In this document: piece after piece, positions 24,015-34,240 of the stretch | Layout: every line of letters starts with the position of its first letter | Numbering within the stretch: position 1 is the stretch's first letter | Assembly (NCBI RefSeq): GCF_000026105.1 | Contig: NC_008027.1 | Coordinates: 3,864,501-3,928,500 of the forward strand | Direction of reading: 5' to 3' | Source of the DNA: Pseudomonas entomophila L48 | GTDB taxonomy: Bacteria; Pseudomonadota; Gammaproteobacteria; Pseudomonadales; Pseudomonadaceae | DNA: 64,000 bases | Notes under the pieces: model-generated | Told to the model about the DNA's origin: nothing | Seen by the model: the letters and a program-made list of their open reading frames with translations, nothing else | Databases searched by the model: none | Program-made: the position numbers and the translations under genes

Positions 24015-26665
24015 GGGGCTTCACTTTCGTTTTCAGGTTGGGTGGGCAGCGGCAAGCATAGAGTGATGCAGGTGCCGTGGCCATCGATGCCGTCATCGAC
24101 CAGGATGCGCCCGCCATGGGCGCCGATCATGCCCTGGCAGATCGCCAGGCCCAGGCCGGTGCCCTGCCCGCCGCGGTCGCCGCGGGCGGCGGTGTAGAAC
24201 ATGTCGAAGATCTTCTCGCGCTCGTCCTGGGGAATGCCGGGGCCTTCGTCGGCGACGGCGAAGCACAGTTGCTCGTCGCGCACCGAGACCTGCAGCTCAA
24301 GGCGGCCCTGGGGTGGCGAGAAGCGGGCGGCGTTCTCCAGTACGTTGATCAACGCCTGCTCAATCAACGCCGCATGCACGAACAGCAGCGGCAGCTCGGG
24401 CGGCACCTCGGTATGCACGCGCAAAGGCGCCAGCACCACGCGCAGGCGGTTGAGGGCGCTGCCGACGATATCGGCCGGGGATACCCAGTCGCGGGCCAGC
24501 TTGAGGGTGCCGTGGCCCAGGCGGGTCATGTCCAGCAGGTTCTGGATATAGCGGTCCAAGCGCTCGGCTTCGTTGCGGGTGCCTTCGAGCAGTTCGCGGC
24601 GATCGTCCGGGGGAATGGCATCACCCAGGGCCAGCAGGCTGTCGATGCTGCCGCGCATGGAGGTCAATGGGGTGCGCAGGTCGTGGGACACCGAGGCGAG
24701 CAAAGCGCTGCGCAATTGCTCGGTTTCACCGTGCAGGCGCGCGGCTTCCAACTGCTCGCCGAGACGGGCGCGGGCCAGGGCCTGGGCCAGGGGTTGCGCC
24801 AGGGCGGTGAGCAGGCGGCGGCGTTGGGCGCTCAGCGGTTCGCCGTTGCGTGGACGTATGCCGAGCAGTGCCAGGGGCTGCTCTTCCACGGCCAGCGGCC
24901 ACCACCACCAACGGCCGTGGGGCAAGGTGTCGCTGCCAAAGCCTGCGGCCTGGCCATGCTGCCAGGCCCATTCGGCAGCGGCGCGCTCGTTGTCGGTGAA
25001 GGCATGGTTGCCGCCGCTGGCGACTTGCAGCAGGCCGTCGTTACTGCGCTCCATCAGGCATACCTGCACGTCCTGCCAACCATCCATATGCTGGCCGGCG
25101 GCGCTGAACACGGCCTGGCGATCGGTGGCTACCGTGAGGCGCCGCGACAGGTCAAGCAACTGGTTGGTCTGCGCCTGGGTTTCGCGCAGGGCCTGCAACT
25201 GGCGACGCTGACGCGCGGCGAGGTTGCCAGTGAGCGCGGCCATCAACAGGAAGAACACCAACGTGAGGACGTCTTCCTCGCGCTGAATGGCGAAGGAGAA
25301 GTTCGGTGGGATGAACAGGAAGTCATAGGTGAGGAACGACAGCGCCGCGCAGGCCAGCGCCGGGCCGAGGCTGCTGCGCACCGCCACCAGCAGCACGGCA
25401 GCGAGGAACACAAGCGAGATGTTGGGCAGCGCCAGCGTGCTCGATACCGCCCAGGCCAGCCCGGTGGCCAGCACGGTGGCGAGCAGCGCCAGCAGGTAGT
25501 GGCGCCATACCCACACGCGCTTGGCCACCGCGCTGGCAGGTTGTGGTTGGGTATCGCGGTCGAGCACGTTGATTTCCAGGCCGTGGCTCTCGCGCAGCAG
25601 GCGGGCAGCGACGCCGGCACCGAAGAAGCGCCGACGCAGCAGATCGCGGGACTGACCCACCAGCACCAGGCTGGCGCGGCGTTCGGCGGCGTGCTGGATC
25701 AGCGTGCGGGCCACCTCGCCCGCGCGCAGCAGCACCACTTCGCCGCCAAGCCGTTCGGCCAGTTGCTGGGCGGCCTGCAGGCGATGGCGGGCAGTCTCGT
25801 CACGCAGGCGGCCATTGTCGACGTGTACCACGCTCCAGGGCAGATGCCGGCGTTGAGCAACGCGACTGGCGTGACGCACCAGCCGCTCGGCCTGGTCGTC
25901 ACCATCGATGCCCACCAGCAGGCGGCCGCGCAGGGCCGGGGCTTCCTGGCCGCGCTGGCGATAACCGCTGGCCAGGTCCGCGTCCACCTGGGCGGCGGCG
26001 GTCTGCATGGCCAGCTCGCGCAAGGCGGTGAGGTTGGTCTGGGAGAAATAGGCCTCGATGGCCGCCCGTGCCTGCTCCGGCACGTAGACCTTGCCCTCGC
26101 GCAGGCGCTCGAGCAGCTCGCGGGGCGGCAGGTCGATCAGCACCAGCTCGAAGGCTTCCTGCAGCACCCAGTCCGGCAGCGTCTCGCGCACCTGCACGCC
26201 GGTGATATCGCGCACCTTGTCGTTGAGGCTTTCCAGGTGCTGGACGTTGACCGTGGTGTACACGTCGATGCCGGCGGCGAGCAGTTCCTGCACGTCCTGC
26301 CAGCGTTTGGCGTGGCGGCTGCCAGGGGCGTTGGTGTGGGCCAGCTCGTCGACCAGCACCAACGGTGGCGCGGCCTTGAGCAGGCCGTCGAGGTCCATCT
26401 CCTCGAGCATCACGCCGCGGTATTCGCTGCGCAGCAGCGGTTGCTGGGTCAGGCCGCCGAGCAGGGCCTCGGTTTCGGCGCGGCCGTGGGTCTCGACCAC
26501 CCCAGCCACCACCTGCACGCCCTGGCGTTGCTGGGCGTGGGCGGCTTGCAGCATGGAAAAGGTCTTGCCGACCCCGGGCGCGGCGCCGAGAAATACCTTG
26601 AGCCTGCCGCGGCCTTCCCGGGGCAGGCCCGCCAACAGCGCGTCTGCGCGGGCGGAGTCACTCAT
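24011..26665 (-). CDS. kdpD: KdpD, potassium-responsive sensor histidine kinase
   Basis: An 884-residue sensor kinase. The N-terminal KdpD domain has the Walker A motif GAAPGVGKT, followed by the Usp-like region with LVGIDGDDQAERLVRHA. Four membrane helices lie around residues 395-490 ([29 protein letters not shown]). A GAF region precedes the kinase core with SHDLRTPLTSMRG (H-box), NVLENAARFSPP and DEGPGIPQDE. It senses potassium limitation and phosphorylates KdpE. It is separated from kdpC by a REP pair. Confidence 0.96.
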   Translation of the reverse strand: MSDSARADALLAGLPREGRGRLKVFLGAAPGVGKTFSMLQAAHAQQRQGVQVVAGVVETHGRAETEALLGGLTQQPLLRSEYRGVMLEEMDLDGLLKAAPPLVLVDELAHTNAPGSRHAKRWQDVQELLAAGIDVYTTVNVQHLESLNDKVRDITGVQVRETLPDWVLQEAFELVLIDLPPRELLERLREGKVYVPEQARAAIEAYFSQTNLTALRELAMQTAAAQVDADLASGYRQRGQEAPALRGRLLVGIDGDDQAERLVRHASRVAQRRHLPWSVVHVDNGRLRDETARHRLQAAQQLAERLGGEVVLLRAGEVARTLIQHAAERRASLVLVGQSRDLLRRRFFGAGVAARLLRESHGLEINVLDRDTQPQPASAVAKRVWVWRHYLLALLATVLATGLAWAVSSTLALPNISLVFLAAVLLVAVRSSLGPALACAALSFLTYDFLFIPPNFSFAIQREEDVLTLVFFLLMAALTGNLAARQRRQLQALRETQAQTNQLLDLSRRLTVATDRQAVFSAAGQHMDGWQDVQVCLMERSNDGLLQVASGGNHAFTDNERAAAEWAWQHGQAAGFGSDTLPHGRWWWWPLAVEEQPLALLGIRPRNGEPLSAQRRRLLTALAQPLAQALARARLGEQLEAARLHGETEQLRSALLASVSHDLRTPLTSMRGSIDSLLALGDAIPPDDRRELLEGTRNEAERLDRYIQNLLDMTRLGHGTLKLARDWVSPADIVGSALNRLRVVLAPLRVHTEVPPELPLLFVHAALIEQALINVLENAARFSPPQGRLELQVSVRDEQLCFAVADEGPGIPQDEREKIFDMFYTAARGDRGGQGTGLGLAICQGMIGAHGGRILVDDGIDGHGTCITLCLPLPTQPENESEAP

Positions 26666-26696
26666 GTTTCATCCTTTGCTTGTTCAAGGATCGGCT

Positions 26697-26772
26697 GTTC
26701 GCCGGCAAGCCGGCTCCTACGGCCACATGCCAGGGCGGCACAACACCCGTAGGAGCCGGCTTGCCGGCGAAC
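26697..26772. repeat. REP pair between kdpD and kdpC
   Basis: Inverted units at 26697-26720 and 26749-26772 fill most of the 118-base gap inside the kdp gene cluster. Such pairs often stabilise upstream mRNA or dampen downstream expression, so kdpFABC could be expressed more than kdpDE. The effect is inferred. Confidence 0.9.
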
Positions 26773-26783
26773 AGATCCCACTA

Positions 26784-27347
26784 TCAACGCGCAGCTAGCG
26801 GTGCCAGGCGCTCAAGCGCCTGGTTCAGCGCCAGAACATTGACCACCGGCGGCCCGATCAGTGGACGCAGGGTGGCGTCATTCACCAGCACTTGCAAGCG
26901 CTCCTCCGAGACCTGCCGCGCCGCCGCCACGCGCGGCAGTTGATAGGCGATGGCCTCGGGCGGCAGGTGCGGGTCCAAGCCGCTGCCCGAAGTGGTCAAC
27001 AGCGCCTGGGGCACCGGTCCCTGCTGCGCCTGATATTGCGCGGCGGCATCGGTCTTGACCCGCTCGGCCAGCGCCGGGTTGCTCGGCGACAGGTTGCTCG
27101 CACTGCTGGCCACGGTGGCATAGGCGCCGGCCGAAGGCCGCGACTGGAACCAGCCGTCGCCCTTGAATTCCTGGGCGATCAGCGCCGAACCCCGCACCTC
27201 GCCTCGGTCATCGCGCACCAGGCTGCCGTTGGCCTGCTTGGGGAAAGCGACCTGGGCGATGCCGGTCACCGCCAGGGGGTACAGCGCGCCGGTGACCACG
27301 GTCATCAACAGGATCAGGCTCAGGGCCGGGCGTACATAAGCAGTCAT
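26784..27347 (-). CDS. kdpC: KdpC, stabilising subunit of the potassium ATPase
   Basis: A 187-residue subunit with a single N-terminal membrane helix ([21 protein letters not shown]) and a periplasmic body containing [18 protein letters not shown] and the [16 protein letters not shown] motif. It assists potassium binding in the KdpFABC complex. It begins 12 bases after kdpB ends. Confidence 0.95.
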   Translation of the reverse strand: MTAYVRPALSLILLMTVVTGALYPLAVTGIAQVAFPKQANGSLVRDDRGEVRGSALIAQEFKGDGWFQSRPSAGAYATVASSASNLSPSNPALAERVKTDAAAQYQAQQGPVPQALLTTSGSGLDPHLPPEAIAYQLPRVAAARQVSEERLQVLVNDATLRPLIGPPVVNVLALNQALERLAPLAAR

Positions 27348-27359
27348 GTCAGTCTCTCC

Positions 27360-29414
27360 TCAGACCAGGTGCAGCGCATTGAGCAGCATGTCGATCAGCT
27401 TGATCCCGGCGAATGGCACGACGATGCCACCCAGGCCGTAGATCAGCAGGTTGCGCCGCAGCAGGTGGGCGGCGCTGGCGGCCTGCACCCGCACCCCGCG
27501 CAGGGCCAAGGGGATCAGCACGATGATGATCAGCGCGTTGAACACGATGGCCGAGAGGATCGCGCTCTGCGGGCTGGCCAGGTGCATCAGGTTGAGCACG
27601 CCCAACTGCGGGTAGATGGCGGCGAACAGCGCCGGCAGGATGGCGAAGTACTTGGCCACGTCGTTGGCGATGGAGAAGGTGGTCAGCGCGCCACGGGTCA
27701 CCAGCAGTTCCTTGCCCACCTGCACCACGTCCAGCAGCTTGGTCGGGTCGCTGTCCAGGTCGACCATGTTGGCGGCCTCGCGGGCGGCCTGGGTACCGTC
27801 GTTCATGGCCATGCCCACGTCGGCCTGGGCCAGGGCCGGGGCGTCGTTGGCGCCGTCGCCGCACATGGCCACCAGGCGGCCGTCGTTCTGCTCCTGGCGG
27901 ATACGTGCCAGTTTCTTCTCCGGGGTGGCTTCGGCGAGCACGTCGTCCACGCCGGCCTCGGCGGCGATGGCAGCGGCGGTCAGCGGGTTGTCGCCGGTAA
28001 CCATCACGGTGCGGATACCGAGCTTGCGCAGTTCGGCGAAGCGCTCGCGGATGCCGGGCTTGACCACGTCCTTGAGGTGGATCACGCCCAGCAGACGCTT
28101 GTCGACGCACACCAGCAACGGCGTGCCACCGCTCTGGGCGATGCGCTCCACTTCACGGGCCAGGGCGGCGGGCAGCTCCAAGCGTTGCAGGCCGCAGAAG
28201 GCCAGCACCGCATCGACGGCACCCTTGCGGTAGCGGCGCTGCTGGAAGTCGATGCCCGACAGGCGAGTCTCGGCGCTGAAGGCGATGGCTTCATATTGCG
28301 TGTTCAAGGGCTCGTCGAAGTCGTGCAGTTGGCGCAGGTACTCGACGATCGATTTGCCTTCGGCAGTGTCGTCGGCCAGCGAGGCGAGCAAGGCGCCCTC
28401 CCCCAGCTCCTTGGCGGTCACGCCCGAGGCGGCATGCAGGGCGCTGCAACGGCGGTTGCCGAAGGTGATGGTGCCGGTCTTGTCGAGCATCAGGGTGTGC
28501 ACGTCGCCGGCTGCCTCTACTGCACGGCCGGAGCGGGCAATCACGTTCAGGCGCACCAGGCGGTCCATGCCGGCGATACCGATGGCCGAGAGCAGGCCAC
28601 CGATGGTGGTCGGGATCAGCGTCACCAGCAACGCGGCGAGGAAGATCAGCGGTAGCTCGCCACCGGCGAAGCGGGCGAACGGCTGCAACGTCACCACCAC
28701 GATCAGGAAGATCAGGGTCAGGCCGATCAGCAGGATGTCCAGGGCGATTTCGTTGGGGGTCTTCTGGCGCTTGGCGCCTTCGACCAGGGCGATCATGCGG
28801 TCGAGGGTCGATTCGCCTGGGTTGCTGGTGATGCGCACCAGCAGCCAGTCGGACACCAGGCGAGTGTTGCCGGTCACCGCCGAGCGGTCACCGCCGGACT
28901 CGCGGATCACCGGGGCGGACTCGCCGGTGATCGCCGACTCGTTGACCGCGGCGATACCTTCGAGCACCTCGCCGTCACCGGGGATCATCTCGCCGGCCAC
29001 GACGCGCACCACATCATCCTTGCGCAGCTGGGTGGCGGCGACGGTCTCGAAGCTGCCATCACTCTTGCGGCGCTTGGCGGTCAGGCCCTGGCTGCCGGCC
29101 TTGAGGCTGTCAGCGCGGGCCTTGCCGCGACCTTCAGCCAAGGCTTCGGCGAAGTTGGCGAACAGCACGGTGAACCACAGCCAGACGGCGATCTGCACCG
29201 CCACGCTAGTGCTCACGCCGCTGCCGGGGGCGAAGCACAGCACGGTGGTCAGCACGGCGGTGAGAGCCACCACCAGCATCACCGGGGCGCGCTTGAGCTG
29301 GCGCGGGTCGAGCTTGACGAAAGCCTGGACCAGCGCCGGGCGCCACAGGGCGGCGAAGCGGGTCTGGTCCTTGGCGCTCTGGCGCGCCTTCACTTCAGGA
29401 ATGGGCATGTTCAT
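27360..29414 (-). CDS. kdpB: KdpB, P-type ATPase catalytic subunit
   Basis: A 684-residue P-type ATPase. The phosphorylated aspartate is in [13 protein letters not shown], with TGES (ITGESAPV), the nucleotide-binding KGA motif (RKGAVDAV) and [18 protein letters not shown] as the hinge. Membrane helices at the N terminus, middle and C terminus match the family. It powers KdpA potassium uptake. It begins ten bases after kdpA ends. Confidence 0.97.
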   Translation of the reverse strand: MNMPIPEVKARQSAKDQTRFAALWRPALVQAFVKLDPRQLKRAPVMLVVALTAVLTTVLCFAPGSGVSTSVAVQIAVWLWFTVLFANFAEALAEGRGKARADSLKAGSQGLTAKRRKSDGSFETVAATQLRKDDVVRVVAGEMIPGDGEVLEGIAAVNESAITGESAPVIRESGGDRSAVTGNTRLVSDWLLVRITSNPGESTLDRMIALVEGAKRQKTPNEIALDILLIGLTLIFLIVVVTLQPFARFAGGELPLIFLAALLVTLIPTTIGGLLSAIGIAGMDRLVRLNVIARSGRAVEAAGDVHTLMLDKTGTITFGNRRCSALHAASGVTAKELGEGALLASLADDTAEGKSIVEYLRQLHDFDEPLNTQYEAIAFSAETRLSGIDFQQRRYRKGAVDAVLAFCGLQRLELPAALAREVERIAQSGGTPLLVCVDKRLLGVIHLKDVVKPGIRERFAELRKLGIRTVMVTGDNPLTAAAIAAEAGVDDVLAEATPEKKLARIRQEQNDGRLVAMCGDGANDAPALAQADVGMAMNDGTQAAREAANMVDLDSDPTKLLDVVQVGKELLVTRGALTTFSIANDVAKYFAILPALFAAIYPQLGVLNLMHLASPQSAILSAIVFNALIIIVLIPLALRGVRVQAASAAHLLRRNLLIYGLGGIVVPFAGIKLIDMLLNALHLV

Positions 29415-29424
29415 TGTGTATTCC

Positions 29425-31119
29425 TCAGAAACCCAGGCTCAGGTGTTCGGCGATCGGCCCGAGGGCCAGGGTCGGCAGGAAGGTCAGGCCACCGACCAGC
29501 AGGATGGTCAACAGCAGCAGCGTGGTGAACAGCGGGCCGTGGGTGGGGAAGCTGTTGAGGCCTTGCGGCGCGCTCTTCTTCGCCGCCAGGCTGCCGGCCA
29601 GGGCCAGCACCGGCAAGATGTAGCCGAAGCGGCCGATGAGCATGGCCAGGCCGATCATCACGTTGTGGAACGTGGTGTTGGCGCCGAAGCCGGCGAAGGC
29701 CGAACCGTTGTTGGCGGTGCCGGAGGTGTAGGCGTACAACAGCTGGCTGAAGCCATGGGCGCCAGGGTTGCTCACTGCACCGGCCGGCCCAGGCAGGCTG
29801 GCGGCGATGGCCCCCAGGATCAGCACGCCCACCGGCATCACCAGCAGGGTGGCCACCAGCAACTGCACTTCACGGGCCTGGAGCTTCTTGCCCAGGTATT
29901 CCGGGGTGCGGCCAATCATCAGGCCGGCCAGGAACACGGCGATCAGCACGAACAGCAGCATGCCGTAGAGGCCTGCGCCGACACCGCCGAAGATCACCTC
30001 ACCCAGCATCATGTTGACCATCGCCACCATGCCGGTCAGCGGGTTGAGGCTGTCGTGCATGGCGTTGACCGACCCGTTGGAAGCCGAGGTGGTAGTCACC
30101 GTCCACAGCACGGAACCGGTGGTGCCGAAACGGCTCTCCTTGCCTTCCAGCGGTGCGCTCTGCCGCACCTGGGCGCTTTCCAGGGCCGGGTTGGGCTGGT
30201 GTTCCGACCACAGCGCGGTACTGCCGCCGATCAGGAACAGCGCCAGCATGCAGGCGATGATCGCGCGGCTCTGGCGCAGGTCCTTCACGTAGTGGCCGAA
30301 GGTGAACACCAGGGCCACCGGGATCAGGATGATCGAGGCCACCTCGAACAGGTTGCTCCAGGCGGTGGGGTTCTCGAATGGGTGCGCCGAGTTGACGCCG
30401 AAGAAGCCGCCACCGTTGGTGCCCAACTGCTTGATGGCGATCTGGCTGGCGGCCGGGCCGAGCGGGATGGTCTGGTCGGTGCCTTGCAGAGTCACGGCGT
30501 GGACGTAGTCGGCGAAGGTCTGTGGCACGCCCTGCCACACCAGCAGCAGCGCCAGCACCAGGCACAGCGGCAGCAGGCCGTAGAGGGTGGCGCGGGTCAG
30601 GTCGACCCAGAAGTTGCCCAGGGTGCCGGCCGAGCGACGGGCGATGCCGCGGCTCAGGGCAACCAGCACGGCAAGGCCGGTGGCGGCGCTGACGAAGTTC
30701 TGCACGGTCAGGCCGATCATCTGGGTCAGGTAGCTGACCGAGGCTTCACCACTGTAGGACTGCCAGTTGGTGTTGGTCATGAAGCTGACCGCGGTGTTGA
30801 ACGCCAGCGACCACTCCTGGCCTGGCAGATGCTGCGGGTTGAGCGGCAGCGAGCCTTGCAGCAGCAGCACGGCGAACAGCAGCAGGAAGCCGGCCAGGTT
30901 GAAGGCCAGCAGGGCCAGGGTGTACTGCTTCCAGTTCTGCTCCTGGTCGGCGTTGACGCCAGACAGGCGATAGCAGCCCCGCTCCACAGGGCCGAGGATC
31001 GGCGACAGCCAGGTGCGCTGGCCTTCCATCACCTTGTAGTAGAAGCGCCCGAGCCAGGGCGCTGGCAGCAGCACGATGGCGAAGAACGCCAGCAGCAGCA
31101 GGTAATCGTAACTGTGCAT
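29425..31119 (-). CDS. kdpA: KdpA, potassium-translocating subunit
   Basis: A 564-residue channel-like membrane protein of the SKT superfamily. Selectivity-filter-like loops include [34 protein letters not shown] and [13 protein letters not shown]. About ten membrane helices are visible. It forms the potassium pathway of the high-affinity Kdp pump in the inner membrane. It follows kdpF by nine bases. Confidence 0.97.
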   Translation of the reverse strand: MHSYDYLLLLAFFAIVLLPAPWLGRFYYKVMEGQRTWLSPILGPVERGCYRLSGVNADQEQNWKQYTLALLAFNLAGFLLLFAVLLLQGSLPLNPQHLPGQEWSLAFNTAVSFMTNTNWQSYSGEASVSYLTQMIGLTVQNFVSAATGLAVLVALSRGIARRSAGTLGNFWVDLTRATLYGLLPLCLVLALLLVWQGVPQTFADYVHAVTLQGTDQTIPLGPAASQIAIKQLGTNGGGFFGVNSAHPFENPTAWSNLFEVASIILIPVALVFTFGHYVKDLRQSRAIIACMLALFLIGGSTALWSEHQPNPALESAQVRQSAPLEGKESRFGTTGSVLWTVTTTSASNGSVNAMHDSLNPLTGMVAMVNMMLGEVIFGGVGAGLYGMLLFVLIAVFLAGLMIGRTPEYLGKKLQAREVQLLVATLLVMPVGVLILGAIAASLPGPAGAVSNPGAHGFSQLLYAYTSGTANNGSAFAGFGANTTFHNVMIGLAMLIGRFGYILPVLALAGSLAAKKSAPQGLNSFPTHGPLFTTLLLLTILLVGGLTFLPTLALGPIAEHLSLGF

Positions 31120-31128
31120 GGTCGCCCC

Positions 31129-31218
31129 TTAGCCGCGATCGGCGCGCAGCAGCGCCACCAGCAGGTAAACCGCCAACGCCACCGCCAGAAGCAGTGACAG
31201 CCCGTCGAGCATGTACAT
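31129..31218 (-). CDS. kdpF: KdpF, small stabilising peptide
   Basis: A 29-residue hydrophobic peptide, MYMLDGLSLLLAVALAVY then LLVALLRADRG, with one membrane helix. It is the usual first gene of kdpFABC and stabilises the complex. The ATG at 31218 follows GGGAGA at eight bases. The gene is too short for ordinary gene finding and could be missed. Confidence 0.92.
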   Translation of the reverse strand: MYMLDGLSLLLAVALAVYLLVALLRADRG

Positions 31219-31312
31219 GAGTGAATCTCCCCTGATTGCGGCGTGAGGGCCGCTTTGGGGAAATTGTCCGAGGGAGGGGCGTAAAGGGGCGAGACCAGGG
31301 GTGGGGGCGGGA

Positions 31313-31330
31313 CATAAAGAATGCGTAAAG
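31313..31330 (-). promoter_or_regulatory. candidate KdpE-binding site upstream of kdpF
   Basis: On the minus strand the sequence reads CTTTACGCATTCTTTATG, two TTTAYG half-sites 11 bases apart start to start, about 100 bases upstream of kdpF. Tandem AT-rich half-sites one helical turn apart are typical for OmpR-type regulators. No experimentally known site is matched exactly. Confidence 0.35.
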
Positions 31331-31359
31331 ATCAGGTCTTGCGGTGCCTGTACCGGCCT

Positions 31360-31419
31360 GTTCGCCGGCAAGCCGGCTCCTACGGGGTGATCGCTGTAGG
31401 AGCCAGCTTGCTGGCGAAC
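31360..31419. repeat. REP pair between kdpF and the AI-2E family permease
   Basis: Inverted units at 31360-31383 and 31396-31419. The second unit has an AGCTTGCTG variant core that keeps its own symmetry. It fills the space just after the stop of the permease gene, upstream of the kdp promoter. Confidence 0.88.
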
Positions 31420-31425
31420 AGGGCC

Positions 31426-32478
31426 TCAGCGCTGCGGTGTGTGCTGCGCGGAATTGCGGCTCCAATCAAGCAGCAGGCTGTAACCCACCGCCAGCAAGGT
31501 CGGCCCGATGAACAACCCGATGAAGCCGAATGCGATCAGGCCGCCGAATACCCCCAGCAGCACGATCACCAGCGGCAGGTTGCCGCCACGGCTGATCAGG
31601 TATGGCTTGAGCACGTTGTCCACGCCACTGATGACGAAAGTACCCCAGATGCCGAGGAACACCGCCATGCCATAGTCGCCCTTCGACACCAGCCAAGCCG
31701 TGGCCGGAATCCAGGCCAGCGGCGGCCCCATTGGGATCAGGCTGAGCATGAAGGTCACAAGGCCAAGCACGATGGCTCCCGGCACGCCAGCGATCAGGAA
31801 GCCGATCAGCGCCAGCAACGCTTGCGCCGCGGCGGTGCCGATCACGCCGTTGACCACCCGCTGCACGGTGCCAGCGACCAGGTCGACGTAGTATTCGGCG
31901 CGCTCACCCACCAGCCGGTGCAACAGCCGGTGCACAAAGGCCGCCAGGCGCGGGCCGTCGCGATAGAAGAAGAACACGAACACCAGGCTGAGCGTGAGCT
32001 CCAGCACCCCACTGCCGATCTGCGCGCTGCGCGCCAGCAGCCAGTTGCCCACCTGGCCGAGATACGGCTTGGCGGAAGCCAGCAAGGCCGCGCCCTGCTG
32101 GTCGAGGGACTCCCACCAACTGACCAGGCGCCCGCCGACGAAGGGGATGCTACCGACCCACGCTGGCGCGTCAGGCAGGCCGTCAACCTGCACATCACGC
32201 ACGAAGGCGGTGGCATCGCGGATATGATCGGCCAGGTTGAACCCCAGCCACACCAGCGGCAACGCGACCAACAGTATCCACACCGTGGTCAGCAGGCTCG
32301 CGGCCAGTGTCTCGCGCCCACCGAGCAAGCGGGTGAGCAGGCGCATCAACGGCCAGCTGGCGAAGGCGAGAATCGCGCCCCACAGCAATGCCGAGATGAA
32401 CGGGGCCATCACCCAAAGCGCCGCGCCAAGCAGCGCAAGCAGCAGGATCTGGATCAGCAGGCGGTCATTGTTGGCCAT
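31426..32478 (-). CDS. AI-2E family (PerM/YdiK-type) permease
   Basis: A 350-residue inner-membrane protein with about eight helices and the family pattern: a hydrophobic start (LLIQILLLALLGAALWVMAPF), a central soluble region, and GVIGTAAAQALLALIGFLIAGVP followed by PLAWIPATAWLV, near the C terminus GLFIGPTLLAVGYSLL. Family members export diverse small molecules or ions, so the substrate is open. It is the last gene of the series starting at gpsA, eleven bases after the DUF4892 gene. Confidence 0.88.
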   Translation of the reverse strand: MANNDRLLIQILLLALLGAALWVMAPFISALLWGAILAFASWPLMRLLTRLLGGRETLAASLLTTVWILLVALPLVWLGFNLADHIRDATAFVRDVQVDGLPDAPAWVGSIPFVGGRLVSWWESLDQQGAALLASAKPYLGQVGNWLLARSAQIGSGVLELTLSLVFVFFFYRDGPRLAAFVHRLLHRLVGERAEYYVDLVAGTVQRVVNGVIGTAAAQALLALIGFLIAGVPGAIVLGLVTFMLSLIPMGPPLAWIPATAWLVSKGDYGMAVFLGIWGTFVISGVDNVLKPYLISRGGNLPLVIVLLGVFGGLIAFGFIGLFIGPTLLAVGYSLLLDWSRNSAQHTPQR

Positions 32479-32488
32479 GGGCGCTCAC

Positions 32489-33283
32489 TCAACGGATCAG
32501 TTCCAGGTGCAAGCCTTCGGTTGGCGCATCGCCGACTTCCAGCCGGGCGCTGCGCACACCGGCCTGGACCAGTTGCTCGCGCCAGGCCTCGGCGCCGCTG
32601 CCACTGAGGCTGGCGCGTAGCGTGCTGTCGAGGTTGAGGCTGCGGGCCAGCAGGGCGGCCCAGGTAGCCTGGGGCTTGGCCAGGTCAGGGTAGTCGAGTT
32701 TGCCGGTGTCGCGCAGTTCACGCAGCACCGTGGCTGGAGTGGGCAGCAGCTCGCCCAGCGGGCTGGCGGCGACGAACTCCTCGACATGCAGGTAGGCGCG
32801 GCGGTTGCCACGGGTCACGCTGTACAGCGCCACCAGCGTATCGGCTTCTTCGGCGGAGCGGCGCAGCAGGATGAACGCCTGCTGCTCGTCACCACCGTTG
32901 AGCCGGGCATTGGCGAACACGTCGTTGGCCCACAGGCTGGCTTCACCGCAATCACGGCCCTGGCACCAGAACAACGGGTAGCCGCCGTCGTGCTGCAGTG
33001 CCTCGCGAGCGCTGGTGAAAGCTTCGCGTGCCGTGCGCTCGACCGGCAGTTCATAGGTGACCGAGCTGACCTGGCCGCGGCTCTCGACCTTGTCGTCGAC
33101 CCGCAGGCGGCCGCTGATCTTGCGCAGCGGGCCCAGCGGATAGACACGCTCCTGCTCCACAGCCGGGCGCTGGTCGACCACTTTGGCGTCGACGGGGACA
33201 GGCAGGTTACCCGCAAACAGCAGCGGGCTGACGGTGGCGAGGCAGACGGCAATGGCGCCGCGAATGAAAACAGGTGCGCTCAT
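32489..33283 (-). CDS. exported DUF4892-type protein
   Basis: A 264-residue protein with an N-terminal signal peptide (GAIAVCLATVSPLLFAG) and a mature part beginning NLPVPVDAKVVDQRP. The YPLGPLRKISG, YPLFWCQGRDCGEASLWAND and RAYLHVEEFVAA segments match what I recall of DUF4892. Two cysteines (CQGRDC) could form a disulfide. The start MSAPVFIRG is preferred, with GAGGG about six bases before it; a TTG 27 bases earlier is also open. It is likely periplasmic. Function unknown. Confidence 0.78.
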   Translation of the reverse strand: MSAPVFIRGAIAVCLATVSPLLFAGNLPVPVDAKVVDQRPAVEQERVYPLGPLRKISGRLRVDDKVESRGQVSSVTYELPVERTAREAFTSAREALQHDGGYPLFWCQGRDCGEASLWANDVFANARLNGGDEQQAFILLRRSAEEADTLVALYSVTRGNRRAYLHVEEFVAASPLGELLPTPATVLRELRDTGKLDYPDLAKPQATWAALLARSLNLDSTLRASLSGSGAEAWREQLVQAGVRSARLEVGDAPTEGLHLELIR

Positions 33284-33385
33284 CGACCGCCCTCGCAGAG
33301 GCCGGGGCAAAGCGCGTGAATGTCTGGCAAGTACATGGTTGTCTCCCTTTCAACCCGCCAAGCCTCGACACTTGCCCGGTGCAAG

Positions 33386-34240
33386 TCAAGGAATGCCAAA
33401 GAAGCGATTGAAACAGTCTGCGACAAGGGTCGCGCCCTGGGCGTCGTTCAAGTGCAGATGATGCCCGCCTGGCAGGGTCACCTGCTCGAAGGGTAGCTGT
33501 TCCAGCATTTCCGTGTGGCGCGCCAGCATGCCGTCGCCCGCGACCACCAGGCAGGCCGGGCAGGCGACGCGCTGGACGAAGGCCATGGCCTGGGCCTGGT
33601 TCAAACGTGTGGGCGACGGCAGCGTCAGGCGGCTGTCACTGCGCCAGCTGTAGCCGCCGGGCACCGGCATCAGGCCGCGCTGGGCCAGGAGCTCGGCGGC
33701 CTCGCGGCTGACCGCGACCATGCCTTTCATGCGCGCCTCGACGCCCTCTTCCAGGGTCGTGTACACCGTCTTGCGCTTGCCCTCAAGGCGCAACTGCGCC
33801 TGCAAAGCCATCCCCAGACGCTCGGCGGCGTCCTGCTCGGCGATGGTGGGTGGGATGACACCATCGATCAGGGCCAGATGGCTGATGCGCTCGGGCAGCG
33901 CCCCGGCCAGCTGCACCGAGATGATCGCACCCAGCGAGTGGCCGAGCAGGCCGAAACGCTGCCAGCCCAGCTGTTCGGCGACCCTCAGCACGTCATGGGC
34001 GTAGTCGGCCAGGGCGTAGCCGGCACCCACCGGGCGATGCTCCGAGTAACCGTGCCCGGCCAGGTCCAGGGCGACGATGCGCAACCCTTCCAGTTGCGGC
34101 GCCAGGCGGGCGAAGCTGTTGGCGTTGTCCAACCAGCCATGCAGGGCGATCACCGGCAGGCCATCGGCCGGCCCGAACAGGTGCGCGGCCAGTTCGATAT
34201 GACCAAGCGCCAGGCGGATCTCCTCGACCTGAGCGCTCAT
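33386..34240 (-). CDS. alpha/beta-fold hydrolase
   Basis: A 284-residue serine hydrolase with VIALHGWLDNANSFARL (oxyanion region), nucleophile elbow GLLGHSLGAI and a C-terminal histidine in LPGGHHLHLND. An acid residue in VVAGDGML completes the triad. Its start overlaps the stop of the next hydrolase gene (ATGA), so the two are co-translated. The open frame extends upstream, but that part is the shadow of the neighbouring gene. The substrate is unknown; ester or amide cleavage is inferred from the fold. Confidence 0.88.
   Translation of the reverse strand: MSAQVEEIRLALGHIELAAHLFGPADGLPVIALHGWLDNANSFARLAPQLEGLRIVALDLAGHGYSEHRPVGAGYALADYAHDVLRVAEQLGWQRFGLLGHSLGAIISVQLAGALPERISHLALIDGVIPPTIAEQDAAERLGMALQAQLRLEGKRKTVYTTLEEGVEARMKGMVAVSREAAELLAQRGLMPVPGGYSWRSDSRLTLPSPTRLNQAQAMAFVQRVACPACLVVAGDGMLARHTEMLEQLPFEQVTLPGGHHLHLNDAQGATLVADCFNRFFGIP

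Noticed and set aside
24077..31197. Long plus-strand frames over kdp genes (24077-26752, 28252-31197)
   Set aside because: Antisense to intact kdpD, kdpB and kdpA; no recognisable domain.
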